NCBI GenBank assembly: GCA_021234155.1
Contig: JAJEKV010000041.1
Location: 4,330,829 to 4,394,828, forward strand
DNA length: 64,000 bases
Direction: 5' to 3'
From: Isoetes taiwanensis
Lineage: Eukaryota > Streptophyta > Lycopodiopsida > Isoetales > Isoetaceae
The notes under the pieces are model-generated. The model was not told the DNA's origin and did not search any database. It was given only the letters and a program-made list of their open reading frames with translations. The stretch's first letter is position 1. Each line of letters starts with the position of its first letter. Below are positions 21,240 to 32,596 of the stretch, in pieces. Position numbers and translations under genes: made by a program.

Positions 21240-22575
21240 AACAACTTGCTTGCGTTATGTGTTTTAGACGCATATGTGTTATTTAGATGCATATGTGTTT
21301 TAGACATATGTGTTATAATAAATATGTGTTATATAGTAGACATATGCCGCATATGTGTTATTTAGACGCATATGTGTTATTTACTAAAACACATATGTCT
21401 ACTCTCAGACGTTTTCGACGGACAAATTTCTTTGTGTTAGAACAGAAGCACACTGATCAACCAGAATAAACCCAAAGAAAAATCTGATTTATAGATAAGA
21501 AACCCACAGATTCAACCTAAAAATCAGAAAAAACCAGGATCCCACGGATTGAACCCATTGTAACAAAAAAAAAGTGTATGAATCAACCAAAAAGAAACCC
21601 AAGCACCGTAAAATCCACCTACTTCTGTGTGTTTTATCCACAAATAACTTTGTATCTTACACTCCTTGCACTTTCTAGAATCGGAACGAACTGTTTTGCC
21701 ACCCTCACCCCAATCGCCATTCGCCTTTGCTCAATGTCTGTTTGAGTTAGCGTCTTGTTCAAGAAATTTTCCCAAGCTGGTGCCGCCATGTCTGAACATA
21801 AATAAATGTTAGAAACTGTCATCCAGCATTTAGCATTTGTTATGAAATGTTGTCTACTAAATAACACATATGCGTTATGTGTTTTAGACGCATATGTGTT
21901 ATTTAGACGCATATGTGTTTTAGACATATGTGTTATAATAAATATGTGTTATATAGTAGACATATGCCGCATATGTGTTATTTAGATGTATATGTGTTAT
22001 TTACTAAAACACATATGAGAGTAGACATATGTGTTACTAAAACACATATGTCTACTCTCAGACGTTTTCGACGGACAAATTTCTTTGTGTTAGAACAGAA
22101 GCACACTGATCAACCAGAATAAACCCAAAGAAAAATCTGATTTATAGATAAGAAACCCACAGATTCAACCTAAAAATCAGAAAAAACCAGGATCCCACGG
22201 ATTGAACCCATTGTAACTAAAAAAAGAGTATGAATCAACTAAAAGGAAATCCAAGCACCCTAAAATCCACCTACTTCTGTGTGTTTTATCCAACTTTGTA
22301 TCTTGCACTCCTCGCACTTTCTAGAATCGGAAAGAACTGTTTTGCCACCCTCACCCTAATCGACATTCGCCTTTGCTCAATGTCTGCTTGAGTTAGCGTC
22401 TTGTTCAAGAAATTTTCCCAAACTGGTGCCGCCATGTCTGAACACAAATAAATGTTAGAAACTGTCATCCAGCATTTAGCATTTGTTATGAAATGTTGTC
22501 TACTAAATAACACATATGCGTTATGTATTTTAGACGCATATGTGTTATTTAGACGCATATGTGTTATAATAAATA
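21240..22575. repeat. tandem CATATG-rich units 1 and 2
   Basis: Two copies of a unit of about 640 bp (about 21,240-21,880 and 21,880-22,575). Each has a block of roughly ten CATATGTGTT motifs in both orientations, a perfect 19-bp-arm hairpin GAGAGTAGACATATGTGTT (full in unit 2, 22,017-22,059; missing in unit 1), a conserved spacer (GACGTTTTCGACGGACAAAT...) and a minus-strand coding remnant (AAPAWENFLNKTLTQTDIEQRR). Further units are at 27,903-29,000 and 48,461-49,400. Confidence 0.8.
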
Positions 22576-25500
22576 CTAGTAAACGTGTGCCCGGCATTGC
22601 CGGGGTAATGTCCTAGGCATGTGTTTTTACTCGGCTTTTAACGTCCATACACACGTTGATATAGGCAAGATCAGACAATATTTGTTTTTGTAATTTTTTT
22701 GTTATTGAAATTTGTCTAATGACAGTCTCATCAATCTATTAACTTTGCGTTTATCAATTTCAACAGAGAAAAGAATGCTTTGTAACAAATGTGTTAAATC
22801 TACCTCTAAAAACAAAATTTTGGAAAGCTGGATCCAGAACTTATGCTCAAAATGTCACCCTTAGAAGTAGTTAAGTACACGAACAAAAAATAGGTACAAA
22901 AATACAAAACACAAAATTTTGTCCTAGCTCATTGACGTATTTTAGTTCATGATGGAACTCTAAATATACATCTCCACATGGCGCACATCACCAAGGGCCT
23001 AATATTGTACTTTGTTGGATAACATATTAGCCGGGGTAAAAGTGAAATGCACTTCTCCGACAGATAACATCTTAGCCGGGGTAAAAGTGAAATGCACGGG
23101 CGAGTCATTGATTCGAACTGCCCACGACGTCTCACGACTATCAAGCACGTGAGACAACTCATCCCGAAAGTAGACTCCTATGATGGAATCAGATACCGCC
23201 TCAGGAAGGAATGATTTGTAAACCCTAAAATGGGTTCCATTACATATTCCAACACATGTGAGTTCCTTTGCTACTAAGACACCAATTCACCAGTGCATGG
23301 TATCGTTTCTCATCTGAAAAAGAAGACAAATAATTGCACGTTTAGTCAAAGCACTACATTACCCAAAAGATAGATACATGCACTTTATCCTCCACCTACC
23401 TCTCTCAAAGCACATCCGCTTAAACACCGTTCACTTGGATAGGCTTGATCAAATAGGAAGTCATCAATTAGTTGGATGAACTGCTCCAACTTGACAACCT
23501 CGTCAGTGCAAAATATATCCTTGAGCTTTCCAATAAGCTCCTCAATTTCCACGCTTGCTACTCCATGCATATGAGCATGGTATTTTCGTTCCCAATCATA
23601 CCATGACCCAAGAGCACGTACGACAAAAATAACACTGGTAACGTGATAACTCCTGTCACCTTTTAGGCATTTGGCGACGTGGTGACCAAAGACATACCAA
23701 GGGACCAAAATACGCACCATCTACATGGATAAATAAGTAAGTAAGTACATAAGAAAAAAAGAAATAAAATAAAAGAAATCAATGAAAAAAAGAGAAATCG
23801 AAAGTAGAGACATTTAAGTATTAGGCTCACAATTAGAGGAGTTCTTTGTATACAATATTTGTTGTATATCTTGATCGGCCGACCTCTGCGGAAGCATCTC
23901 CATCCTTCGATAGAATGAGTACCTTTATGCCTTGGATTCCTTGAGCTCTCGAGAGTGCCACATAGAGTTGTCCGTGACTAAATACTGGGTTTGGCAAATA
24001 CAAACCAACCATTTTCATCGTTTGGCCCCAGGACTTGTTGATTGTCATGCCAAAAGTCAAGTGAGCGAAATTGTATCGCTCAAACCGAAATGGAAGTTCT
24101 CGCATTATTTGGCACCAAAGGAATTCAAATATGAACACTCTGCTCCCAATATTTTTTTCGGTGACAATCTCGATCTCTATAGCACATCTTCCCAATGAAC
24201 GTATGATGAGGCGAGTTCCATTGTAGAGTCCTTTCCGTAGAAACCGACCTCAACAACATGACAATCATGCCAACCTTCAATGTCAATTGATGTGGAGGCA
24301 TCCCACTCGAGTTTGGCGATTCAAAAATTCAACAGGATAGACCCCTGCATCATTCTCATCCACAAACGATCGGCACTGTAATAATCAACAGGCGTAGCAG
24401 GCAACCACCCTGTCATCCTCTTGTTTACTTCATCTACATCGTCATTTAGTGGCGTAAGGATTGCCCTTTGCACCCAATAGGGCACACTTTCATAATTCGT
24501 GGAAACATCCCGAAATGCCACGGCTAGCAAATCATTCAAGTCCTGTGATTTGACACAAATCTCTTCCGGAAGACATATTACGTCCGACCCAATGTCGGGA
24601 AATGTGGTTTCGAGCCCATCTCCAACCCGTAGAAGATAGTCAGCAAATGCCCTTTGCTCTTCCAGATCGTTCCCCACATTGTTCATTACCCGCATGTTTG
24701 TATTGAGCTTATGTTCCTCGACATGATCCCATATGTAAGAGTACTTCAAGGAAGCTTGCACAATTTGGTCGTGGTACCACAGGTGGAACCTGGCGAAAAT
24801 CTCCTCCTAAAACAACAATGAGTCCTCCAAATAATTTGTCACATGACATCACATCATGGAGCGTTCTATCCAGTGCTTCATAAACATGTTTATGCATCAT
24901 TGGGGCCTCATCCCATATAATCATACGTGTCGCTCTTATCAATTTTGCCATGTCGGACTGCTTTGGAATATTGCACGTTGATGTCTCATCTATATTTATC
25001 GGTATCTTGAACCTTGAATGTGCAGTGCGCCCGCCCTTCAATAAAGTGGATGCAATTCCAGAGGAAGCAACTGCAAGTGCAATGAAACCTCTGGCACGAA
25101 CATAAGACAACATGGTGTTAAAAAAAAACTCTTTCCTGATCCACCTGCACCATGAACAAAGAACACCCGTCCTTTTTCCAACATCACGTGCTCATGGATC
25201 ACACAGTCAAAGATAATACGTTGGTTGTGATATAGGCGGTCCACAGCTTCTTGCACCTCTGCCATGTCTTCTTGAAACACCTCATCCCGAAATATCATAT
25301 ATGGATCTATTGCACGCTCGGGAAGAATGAATTCAAACTCTCTCAAAGATCGTCCGCCAGAATTCACACACTTGCACACTTTGATCCTCCGCAACCCTTC
25401 GTGCCTCATGCAAGAAGTCATCGACCATAGAAAGCTTGACTTCTTCCCACGATTCTGTGGATTCGGTGGGTTCGCAATTTAAAAGTATCATGGCGAACAT

Positions 25501-27902
25501 ATGTCGCAAATTGTGGTGGCATGTCCCATCTTTGCGCTTCTGAAGAGACTCGAGCCATTCTGTGTCGTCCCGAAGCAACCCACGACGAATGCAAGCTTCT
25601 TTATATGTTGCACACAACTCCCCGTCAAAGGAGCGTAAATCTTCAAAACTAATTGCACCTGTCACGCGGGTCAACAGGAGTCGTAAATAGTATCGCTCTC
25701 CTTCTGAAGGATTAACAAAGTACATGCGTCCAATAGTGGGAAACTTCAAGGTATTCTCTCGACCTTCCATTTTCGACGGGTTGATCGTGGGTAAACTTTT
25801 TAGGAAAATCATGATAGAGCAATTGAGTAGCCTCTCTAGCCTCTCTACCCCCAGATGCATTCATCTCGAAAAATGCTGTCAATGTTGTTCCATTATTCTT
25901 GCTTCTTATACTGTCCATGCTCATACCTTCTCGATAGTATACATCTTGTTGCATTGGGAGATGCACAGCCAATCTAGTGACATGGGGAAACTGTTGTTGT
26001 ATTTCATATGAGAGGATTCTCCATGATGCCTCGTGGTCGGTGAAAATAGCGTGCATTCAAGTATTGCTCAACCTCATCATGGTTTATGGTGGGTCTGGTG
26101 CTAGTAGATGCACCATCACTCGCTGCTTTTAAGTTCACATTGATCATATCCGACCCTTTGTATACATATTTATATAGATATTTAATGGCCTTGACGGCAG
26201 CACATACCTCAACATTGATATGGCACTTGAAGTACGATGTCAGCCACGGATTGTATGGCACGACCCATCTGTTGTCTAAATGTATATCCCCTTTTTTCAC
26301 CTTTCGACCATCATCCCTTCTTCGGTACAATGGATATCCGTCAACAACTGTCGTCTCATCTGAAAATGCACGTGGATAATGTTTTGTACATTTACCATCC
26401 TGCATACACGGACTATTCGGATATCCAATACCACATGGCCCGTGCATCATATTACGGGTGACAACCTCATATAATTCGGGATATGCATCCTTATCCGGTA
26501 TTTCAAAGACAAAATGATTTGATCAATCTCTTCTACCGTGAAGGGCTTGTCGGCTGATCCAATATAGTCAACAAATGTACATGTGGCAAGCATCTCTTTT
26601 GGAACTCAATAACATAGACTTTTATGCGATTATGCGGTAGAATATACCATGATTAGTTATCGATCTACCGGCTCCTTTACTTTCATATGGAATACTCGGC
26701 TACTAACTCGGGTCGATCATTTGGCGGTGGGCCATATAATAATTCCTCCTAATCTCTTTCCAATTCGCATTGGCGGTCATGGTTATAAAGAGGTCCTACC
26801 GCCATGTTCGCGAACAATAGACATGGCATCCCGATACCGTTGGATCATGTATCTCTGACCTCCTACATGTGAGGATGGTAACACAACTTTTCTACCAATA
26901 GCACTTGCATCATCTCCTTCAAAGTCCATAACGCCTGCAACATGTCTTTTTCGAATGGTGTGTTGATTCAACACAATGAATTGTAGCCTTTCTTGTTCCA
27001 TCTTCGCAAAACATATCACAAATGTATTCTTGAAACAACCGGCCCGACCATGTGAAGGGTGGATGCATGTCCACGTCGCGTGAACAGATGATACCTGTAG
27101 TATTCCATAATAGTTACTTCCTTTGCACCACTCCGTCCATGAGGTATTTTAAAATGCCATCCATCTGTACCGTAGGGAAGAAGCAACACAAAGTGCAATG
27201 GGTCATATCTTTGAAAGTGATATGCATCTATAAGTTTCAAGCCACCATCCTTAGAGTGTATAATAATATCTCTCTGACCATCCTCGGGCTTATCATCAAT
27301 AGGCATTAAGACAGCCACCTCATTTGCAGTTGGAGCATTATATTGCCTCCTCACAGGATTTTGCACGTTGCAAGAAGGTATACGCAAACGATATCCATGG
27401 TTGGATGATTACGCATAATTTGTGCCGCATTCAAAAATATGCTAACAAATGGATTGTGCTCTGTCATAAGGGCCCCAGAATCGCACAACTATTTCTTGTT
27501 TCAGTCCATCAAAAATAGACATCCTACGTTCAACTTGCATGTCATCACCATCCATGATGTATATTTGTGCGAATTTTGCATGCTCTTGATGGCCTTGCTG
27601 TGGCAATAGCGTTCCCATCTTATGGCACATGCGGCCATTGACCCTAAAGGTATAGGCCCCACCAATAGCATTTGCCACCGCCTCATCAATTTTCACGCCC
27701 ACTGAGGCAAATGAGAATATATTATTGTACTTCCTGATGTTCGTGCGAAAGTGATCACCTACACTATCTGTTCTCGTATATAGGTCAAATAATGCCTGTG
27801 GTGGTTCAGGAATCAATGGTAGTTGAACCTTTCTATTTTCACATGCCCGACATTTCTTTTTAACTAAGAGCTCTTCTATCCATTGCATAGCCCCACAATG
27901 CA
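22576..27902 (-). mobile_element. Helitron with Rep-helicase (minus strand)
   Basis: The minus-strand 3' end is at 22,576: hairpin CCCGGCAATGCCGGG (22,590-22,605 on plus) followed by CACACGTTTACTAG and T. Coding pieces of a Rep-helicase fill 23,833-27,903. The 5' end looks truncated at about 27,903, where tandem-unit sequence starts directly upstream of the protein N-terminal domain. Helitrons insert between A and T without target duplication, consistent with the lack of one here. Confidence 0.85.
22947..23830 (-). other. Helitron 3' region with an unrecognised ORF remnant
   Basis: Minus-strand frame 23,720-23,385 (about 111 aa: YVFGHHVAKCLKGDRSYHVTS, then WYDWERKYHAHMHGVA and VEIEELIGKLKDIF) reads as coding but I do not recognise it. 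22,947-23,162 is a further short frame. Together they may be exons of a captured or accessory gene downstream of the helicase. Confidence 0.35.
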
Positions 27903-27903
27903 A
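23833..27903 (-). pseudogene. Helitron Rep-helicase (HUH Rep plus PIF1-like helicase), frame-broken
   Basis: Drives rolling-circle transposition. Minus-strand order: Helitron-like N-terminal domain (27,903-27,016: AGENRKV-type Cys region, RQYNAPTANEVAVLM, YDPLHFVLLLPYGTDGWH); Rep start (27,019-26,700: RYRDAMSIVREHGG, ITMTANANWKEI); the HUH motif as CLPHVHLLTI (about 26,590); second Rep half (26,450-26,004: MMHGPCG, with AIKYLYKYVYKG holding the catalytic tyrosines). Helicase: Walker A GAGGSGKS (about 25,150), Walker B IIWDEAPMMHK (about 24,910), and INKSWGQT ... SHGQLYVALSRAQG (24,030-23,930). There are at least seven frame changes and several stops around 26,650-26,780, so this copy is dead unless the breaks are consensus errors. 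Confidence 0.9.
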
Positions 27904-29150
27904 TGTTAGAAACTGTCATCCAGCATTTAGCATTTGTTATGAAATGTTGTCTACTAAATAACACATATGCGTTATGTGTTTTAGACGCATATGTGTTATT
28001 TAGACGCATATGTGTTTTAGACATATGTATTATAATAAATATGTGTTATATAGTAGACATATGCCGCATATGTGTTATTTAGACGCATATGTGTTATTTA
28101 CTAAAACACATATGAGAGTAGACATATGTGTTACTAAAACACATATGTCTACTCTCAGACGTTTTCGACGGACAAATTTCTTTGTGTTAGAACAGAAGCA
28201 CACTGATCAACCAGAATAAACCCAAAGAAAAATCTGATTTATAGATAAGAAACCCACAGATTCAACCTAAAAATCAGAAAAAACCAGGATCCCACGGATT
28301 GAACCCATTGTAACTAAAAAAAGAGTATGAATCAACTAAAAGGAAATCCAAGCACCCTAAAATCCACCTACTTCTGTGTGTTTTATCCAACTTTGTATCT
28401 TGCACTCCTCGCACTTTCTAGAATCGGAAAGAACTGTTTTGCCACCCTCACCCTAATTGACATTCGCCTTTGCTCAATGTCTGCTTGAGTTAGCGTCTTG
28501 TTCAAGAAATTTTCCCAAACTGGTGCCGCCATGTCTGAACACAAATAAATGTTAGAAACTGTCATCCAGCATTTAGCATTTGTTATGAAATGTTGTCTAC
28601 TAAATAACACATATGCGTTATGTATTTTAGACGCATATGTGTTATTTAGACGCATATGTGTTATAATAAATATGTGTTATATAGTAGACATATGCCGCAT
28701 ATGTGTTATTTAGACGCATATGTGTTATTTACTAAAACACATATGAGAGTAGACATATGTGTTACTAAAACACATATGTCTACTCAGACGTTTTCGACGG
28801 ACAAATTTCTTTGTGTTAGAACAGAAGCACACTGATCAACCAGAATAAACCCAAAGAAAAATATGATTTATAGATAAGAAACCCACAGATTCAACCCAAA
28901 AATCAGCAGGATCCCACGGATTGAACCCATTGTAACTAAAAAAAAGGGTATGAATCAACCAAAAGAAACCCAAGCACCCTAAAATCCACCTGCTTTCTAA
29001 CGGTACTTTCTAACGGTTCTTTCTAACGGTACTTTTACCTTCAAACTATATATACCAATACGTAAGTATTGAGAAATAGCTTGGAGGAGAAGATGGTGCG
29101 CACTCGCAAGCAGAGAGAGTTTTGTGAATCCAGTCTCAGCAACATGCACA
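27903..29150. repeat. tandem CATATG-rich units 3 and 4
   Basis: Two more units of the repeat seen at 21,240-22,575 (about 27,903-28,545 and 28,546-29,000), with full hairpins at about 28,112-28,158 and 28,745-28,785. The minus coding remnant is at 28,383-28,655. The tail to 29,150 (TTTCTAACGGTACTTTTACC through to CAACATGCACACTC) is nearly identical to 49,390-49,552. Confidence 0.8.
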
Positions 29151-29469
29151 CTCTTAGACCTATGAACAAGGTTATAATGAAATATAGAGAAGGGGAGGAA
29201 ACGTACGTATGTCAGTGAAGCAGATAGGGGACAGGTGGCGGATATACGCACACGAAAAATCCGAAGGACAGGATAAGACAAGACCAGCATTTAAGACAGA
29301 CGGGCGTAATAAAGGAGCGAGAATTTAGATAGATTTCGTAACCCTAAAGGTTATAGCACAGTGATAACAAGGAGAAGACGAAAGCTCCGCCTTCAGAATT
29401 TCTCGATCTCTTGAGCTCAGGTTTAGTAGGGAAGCGCCAGCCTATTCCGGCTCAGGTCGGGAGCAGAAA
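29151..29469 (+). other. start of an 8.2-kb block absent from the duplicate copy
   Basis: Compared with 49,390-49,580, everything from 29,151 to about 37,355 is extra. The stretch is purine-rich on plus (GGACAGGATAAGACAAGACC) like the LINE leader at 31,560-32,500. It may therefore be LINE 5' sequence, or 5' DNA of the Cys-rich ORF that follows. Confidence 0.4.
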
Positions 29470-29832
29470 ATGGATAAGGGTAAGAAAGCTGCTCCCGACA
29501 GCGATGGGGAGAAGCAGAATGTCAAGAAGCGTTCAAGATCGGGGGTTCCGGGCAACCTCACAATGCCTTATAACCCTGATCTCGAAGATCTCAATCCTTG
29601 GTGTATTTGTGAGCCAGACTGTTTGTGTTTAGGCCGAGGTCTGTCATCATGCATAAGTTGCGGACGAGTACACTGCCTTTTCTGTGATCGTATACATCAT
29701 GCACAATCAATGCGGGATCATGGCTATAATCTTGGGCTGCTAGGTGTGCTTGGTGTTCTAGGAGACAAGAATGATTCAGTCCGGCGCCAGGATACATGCA
29801 GCAATACAGAGATCATCGAGTTATCAGCATAA
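29470..29832 (+). CDS. Cys-rich putative zinc-binding protein, about 120 aa
   Basis: ORF starting MDKGKKAAPDSDGEKQNVKK (Lys-rich, nuclear-signal-like), then NPDLEDLNPWCICEPDCLCL, then CISCGRVHCLFCDRIHHAQ and GYNLG. The Cys/His spacing resembles the C2HC5 zinc finger of TRIP4/ASC-1-type proteins, but the match is from memory and weak. A GC-rich leader (29,380-29,469) looks like a real 5' untranslated region. A second plus frame (29,771-29,980) overlaps the end and may be a spliced or frameshifted extension (CGKVCIYCCEKNPVDFMCRAY is not in the same frame). It is a captured gene or a retrotransposon ORF. Confidence 0.45.
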   Translation: MDKGKKAAPDSDGEKQNVKKRSRSGVPGNLTMPYNPDLEDLNPWCICEPDCLCLGRGLSSCISCGRVHCLFCDRIHHAQSMRDHGYNLGLLGVLGVLGDKNDSVRRQDTCSNTEIIELSA

Positions 29833-30161
29833 TCTTATGATATGTGATTTTGGCAAAGTCTGTATATATTGCTGTGAAAAAAATCCAGTCGATTTTATGT
29901 GCCGCGCCTACATGGGGAGGAATTTGGAGAAGATCAAGAAGATAGGCGAGCCGTCTACAGAAAAAAAGCAAAAGAAGTAGATCGTCGGGAGTAAGGAACA
30001 AGGAAGGGATGGGATGAAGGACAAGAACGGAGGGGTTTGAAGGGGTTTTGTTCTCTTCTGTTTTTCTGTTTTTATGTTCGTCTTTTATAGCAACCTTTTT
30101 AGCTTCAGCTTCACCAGTGATTTTCTGGCAACTGCCAAACATAAGTAATCAGTGTCAGCTC
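29833..30161 (+). other. 3' region of the Cys-rich gene
   Basis: No clear ORF beyond the overlap with 29,771-29,980; T-rich part at 30,040-30,110. Ends in GTCAGCTC (30,154-30,161), the target duplication of the following hAT-like element. Confidence 0.4.
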
Positions 30162-30975
30162 CATGGAAAAAATTAGTGGCTATATATAGCCAAATGGCGA
30201 TTTTTTAAGGGGTCTAGGCAATTTTTGCGACGAATTTTATGAAGAGAGATTTTCTTTTAAAAAATAAAAAATAGCCATAGTTAAAACAAGTACTCCATTA
30301 TTAGTATTAGCCAAACTATTTTATTTCTTTTCCTTAAAGAAAAGGGAATTAGCCTTTCTTTATATTATAATATTTATATATTAAATCACTAATAGCCAAA
30401 TAAAAATGAAATTCTTATCATAGAATTTTACACATCCCCACCTACCATCATCAATGATAGTAGTTTTTTAAACTATGAATTTCTATTATATATACGACAT
30501 ATGCATCTTCAAAAAGGAACTGTAAGAAATGGCCAATATCCCTCTAGATGCCCGAGTTGGTATGCATCTTCCTTCAAGGGTTAGAGATAAGTGCAATTTG
30601 ATCACCATATCTACAAGATGTCGTTGCATTGAATGTAGTTCAGACTATGGATGTTATAAGCTATGTTGTGAGCTTCTGTTAAAAGTTCTTCAATATTATT
30701 GTATGTTCCTTGATTGTTAATTATTATTTGTAATTGTAGTACAATATATCTAAAGCTACAGAATTTAATTTACATTTTTTGCTTTTTGCAATTAAAAAAA
30801 TAGCCAAGTGAAAGTTTATAGTAATAATTTAAAAGTTTCGCCAAGTCCAAATATATATAAATCTAATAAAAATAATAACTTTAGCCAAATTAATATCATA
30901 AATACTGTAAAATTTTGAAAAATAGCCAAATCATTTTTTATGAAAAAATATATAATATGCTTAATTTTTTCCCTG
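30162..30975 (+). mobile_element. non-autonomous hAT-like element, copy 2
   Basis: 814 bp, ends CATGGAAAAAATTA and (minus) CAGGGAAAAAATTA, flanked by the perfect 8-bp duplication GTCAGCTC at 30,154-30,161 and 30,976-30,983. It is the inverted-orientation sibling of 1,144-1,963 with few differences. Confidence 0.92.
30529..30720 (+). CDS. 63-aa Cys-rich ORF of hAT-like copy 2
   Basis: Same ORF as 1,401-1,592 with one substitution (Ile to Thr at residue 28). Starts MANIPLDARVGMHLPSRVR. Unknown function; conservation between element copies hints at selection or recent spread. Confidence 0.35.
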   Translation: MANIPLDARVGMHLPSRVRDKCNLITISTRCRCIECSSDYGCYKLCCELLLKVLQYYCMFLDC

Positions 30976-31500
30976 GTCAGCTCATGGCTGAGTACGAAAT
31001 GTTTGGGTGATGCGGGTAAGTTCATGCAGAAAAGAGACAAAATATTTTTTTGAGAAATAGAAGTGTTTTAAGGATGGGCGAATACGCCAAAAATATGTGC
31101 TTGTGGAAAGCGTCTTTTTTGAATACAAAAGTTAGAATGATGAATGAAATACAGCTCTTCCGTGTATCGCAAATCGGTTGTCTTTGTGTGAATTACTTTA
31201 CCTTTAAAGTAAAGTGTTATATTCATTATCCGCATGTTCTCTATAGGATTTAGTAGACGAAATAGGGCCATGGAATAGATGGTGCTCTAAGGACTTGCAT
31301 TCTGCTGATGACCTGCACGCAGTTTACGACATAATACTAATTCGACCACGCAGCTCTGTAACTTGTTAACACACCCACATTTTCTGTTAAGATTCTGCAA
31401 TAGGAATAGTTATCTTCCTCCATGCACTACCCTCTCCTCAAATGTATTTTCCATAAACTGTATAAACTAGGTGACTAACAATTATCACAAAGGAAAATTT
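30976..31500. other. unassigned DNA between hAT copy 2 and the LINE
   Basis: No supported gene. Short frames on both strands at 31,050-31,270 are not convincing. A short repeat ACACAGTACACAGTACACAGT lies near 31,523. Confidence 0.4.
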
Positions 31501-32129
31501 CTCGTCGATCATCGGCCAGTTACACAGTACACAGTACACAGTATCAGCCACGACAGACACGACAGCAAAGGTACTAGCTAACAGATAGAAACTAAAGAAC
31601 ACATGAACGGATATACAAGAACAAGGAAGACTACTGTATACATAAGTAGGAGGAAGTAGAGAACGCAGATATTGAAAATGGCAGGCTTAGTAGTGGTAAA
31701 AAGGATACATAAACAGACGGAAATAGGAGGATAGCGAAAAGCATGAATTGAAGATAGCAGTATTAGTCGTAAAGATAAATAAACAGGTATAGAACACAGG
31801 ATACCAAGACAGTGAAAGGCAAAGAGGAAAGGACAAAGTGCGACAGACGCAAGGAAACAAAAAGCAATTGAATCGATCATATACTGTAACACGGTGGAAA
31901 TCAACGTGGAGCAAAAGATGGCGAAGGTGGTGGACTTGGGATGTACTCACAAAGAAAGGGAGACAGGTAAACAGATGGACGCCAGAAACGATGACGGGTC
32001 AGAACGAAATACGGATGGAAATGTAGATGGAAAGCAACAGACATAGGGACAACGATAATAGTGAAAGACAGTTAAGGCACGTGGGGGAAAAGCAAATCAT
32101 AGAAACAAGAGTGGACATAATAAGTGCGG

Positions 32130-32520
32130 AACAGAGAGTTCCAAACTCCGCTGCACGCCAGTATAACGAGGGCTAGACCCACCAACTGGTAAACTGAACC
32201 ACTCCGAATCTAGAAAAGGCAGCTAGACAAGGTCGCAGGACCATAAGAGTAAAAGGTGGACAGAATAAGATACGGGACAGAGAGGCTCAGCCTCCGCCGT
32301 ACACCAGGATAGCGAGGGATAGACCCACCAACTGGTAAATCTGGACCACTATAAACTCAAAAATGTCGCAAAAATGCACAAAGTGCGAAATGCGAATACA
32401 CAAGAGTAAAAAGCGGATGGTATAAGTTACGGGACTGAGAGGCTCAGCCTCCGCCGTACACCAGGATAGCGATGGGCTAGATCCACCAACTGGTAGCCGT
32501 ACCACTATAAACTCAAATTC
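32130..32520 (+). promoter_or_regulatory. three tandem leader monomers of the LINE
   Basis: Three imperfect direct repeats of about 145-157 bp. Anchor phrase GGGCTAGACCCACCAACTGG at about 32,170, 32,315 and 32,473; other shared phrases are CTCCGCCGTACACCAGGATAGCGA, ACCACTATAAACTCAAA and AAGAGTAAAA. The layout is like the promoter monomers of mouse L1 leaders. A promoter role is inferred. Confidence 0.7.
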
Positions 32521-32596
32521 ATACAGGTACAGGGTACGACCCCGATGTAGATCGCGGACCTATCGAAAATGGAGAAATACATAAATACTGTGTAGA

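Noticed and set aside
30816-31271. Short frames around the right end of hAT copy 2
   Set aside because: AT-rich chance frames crossing the element boundary, different in the other copy.
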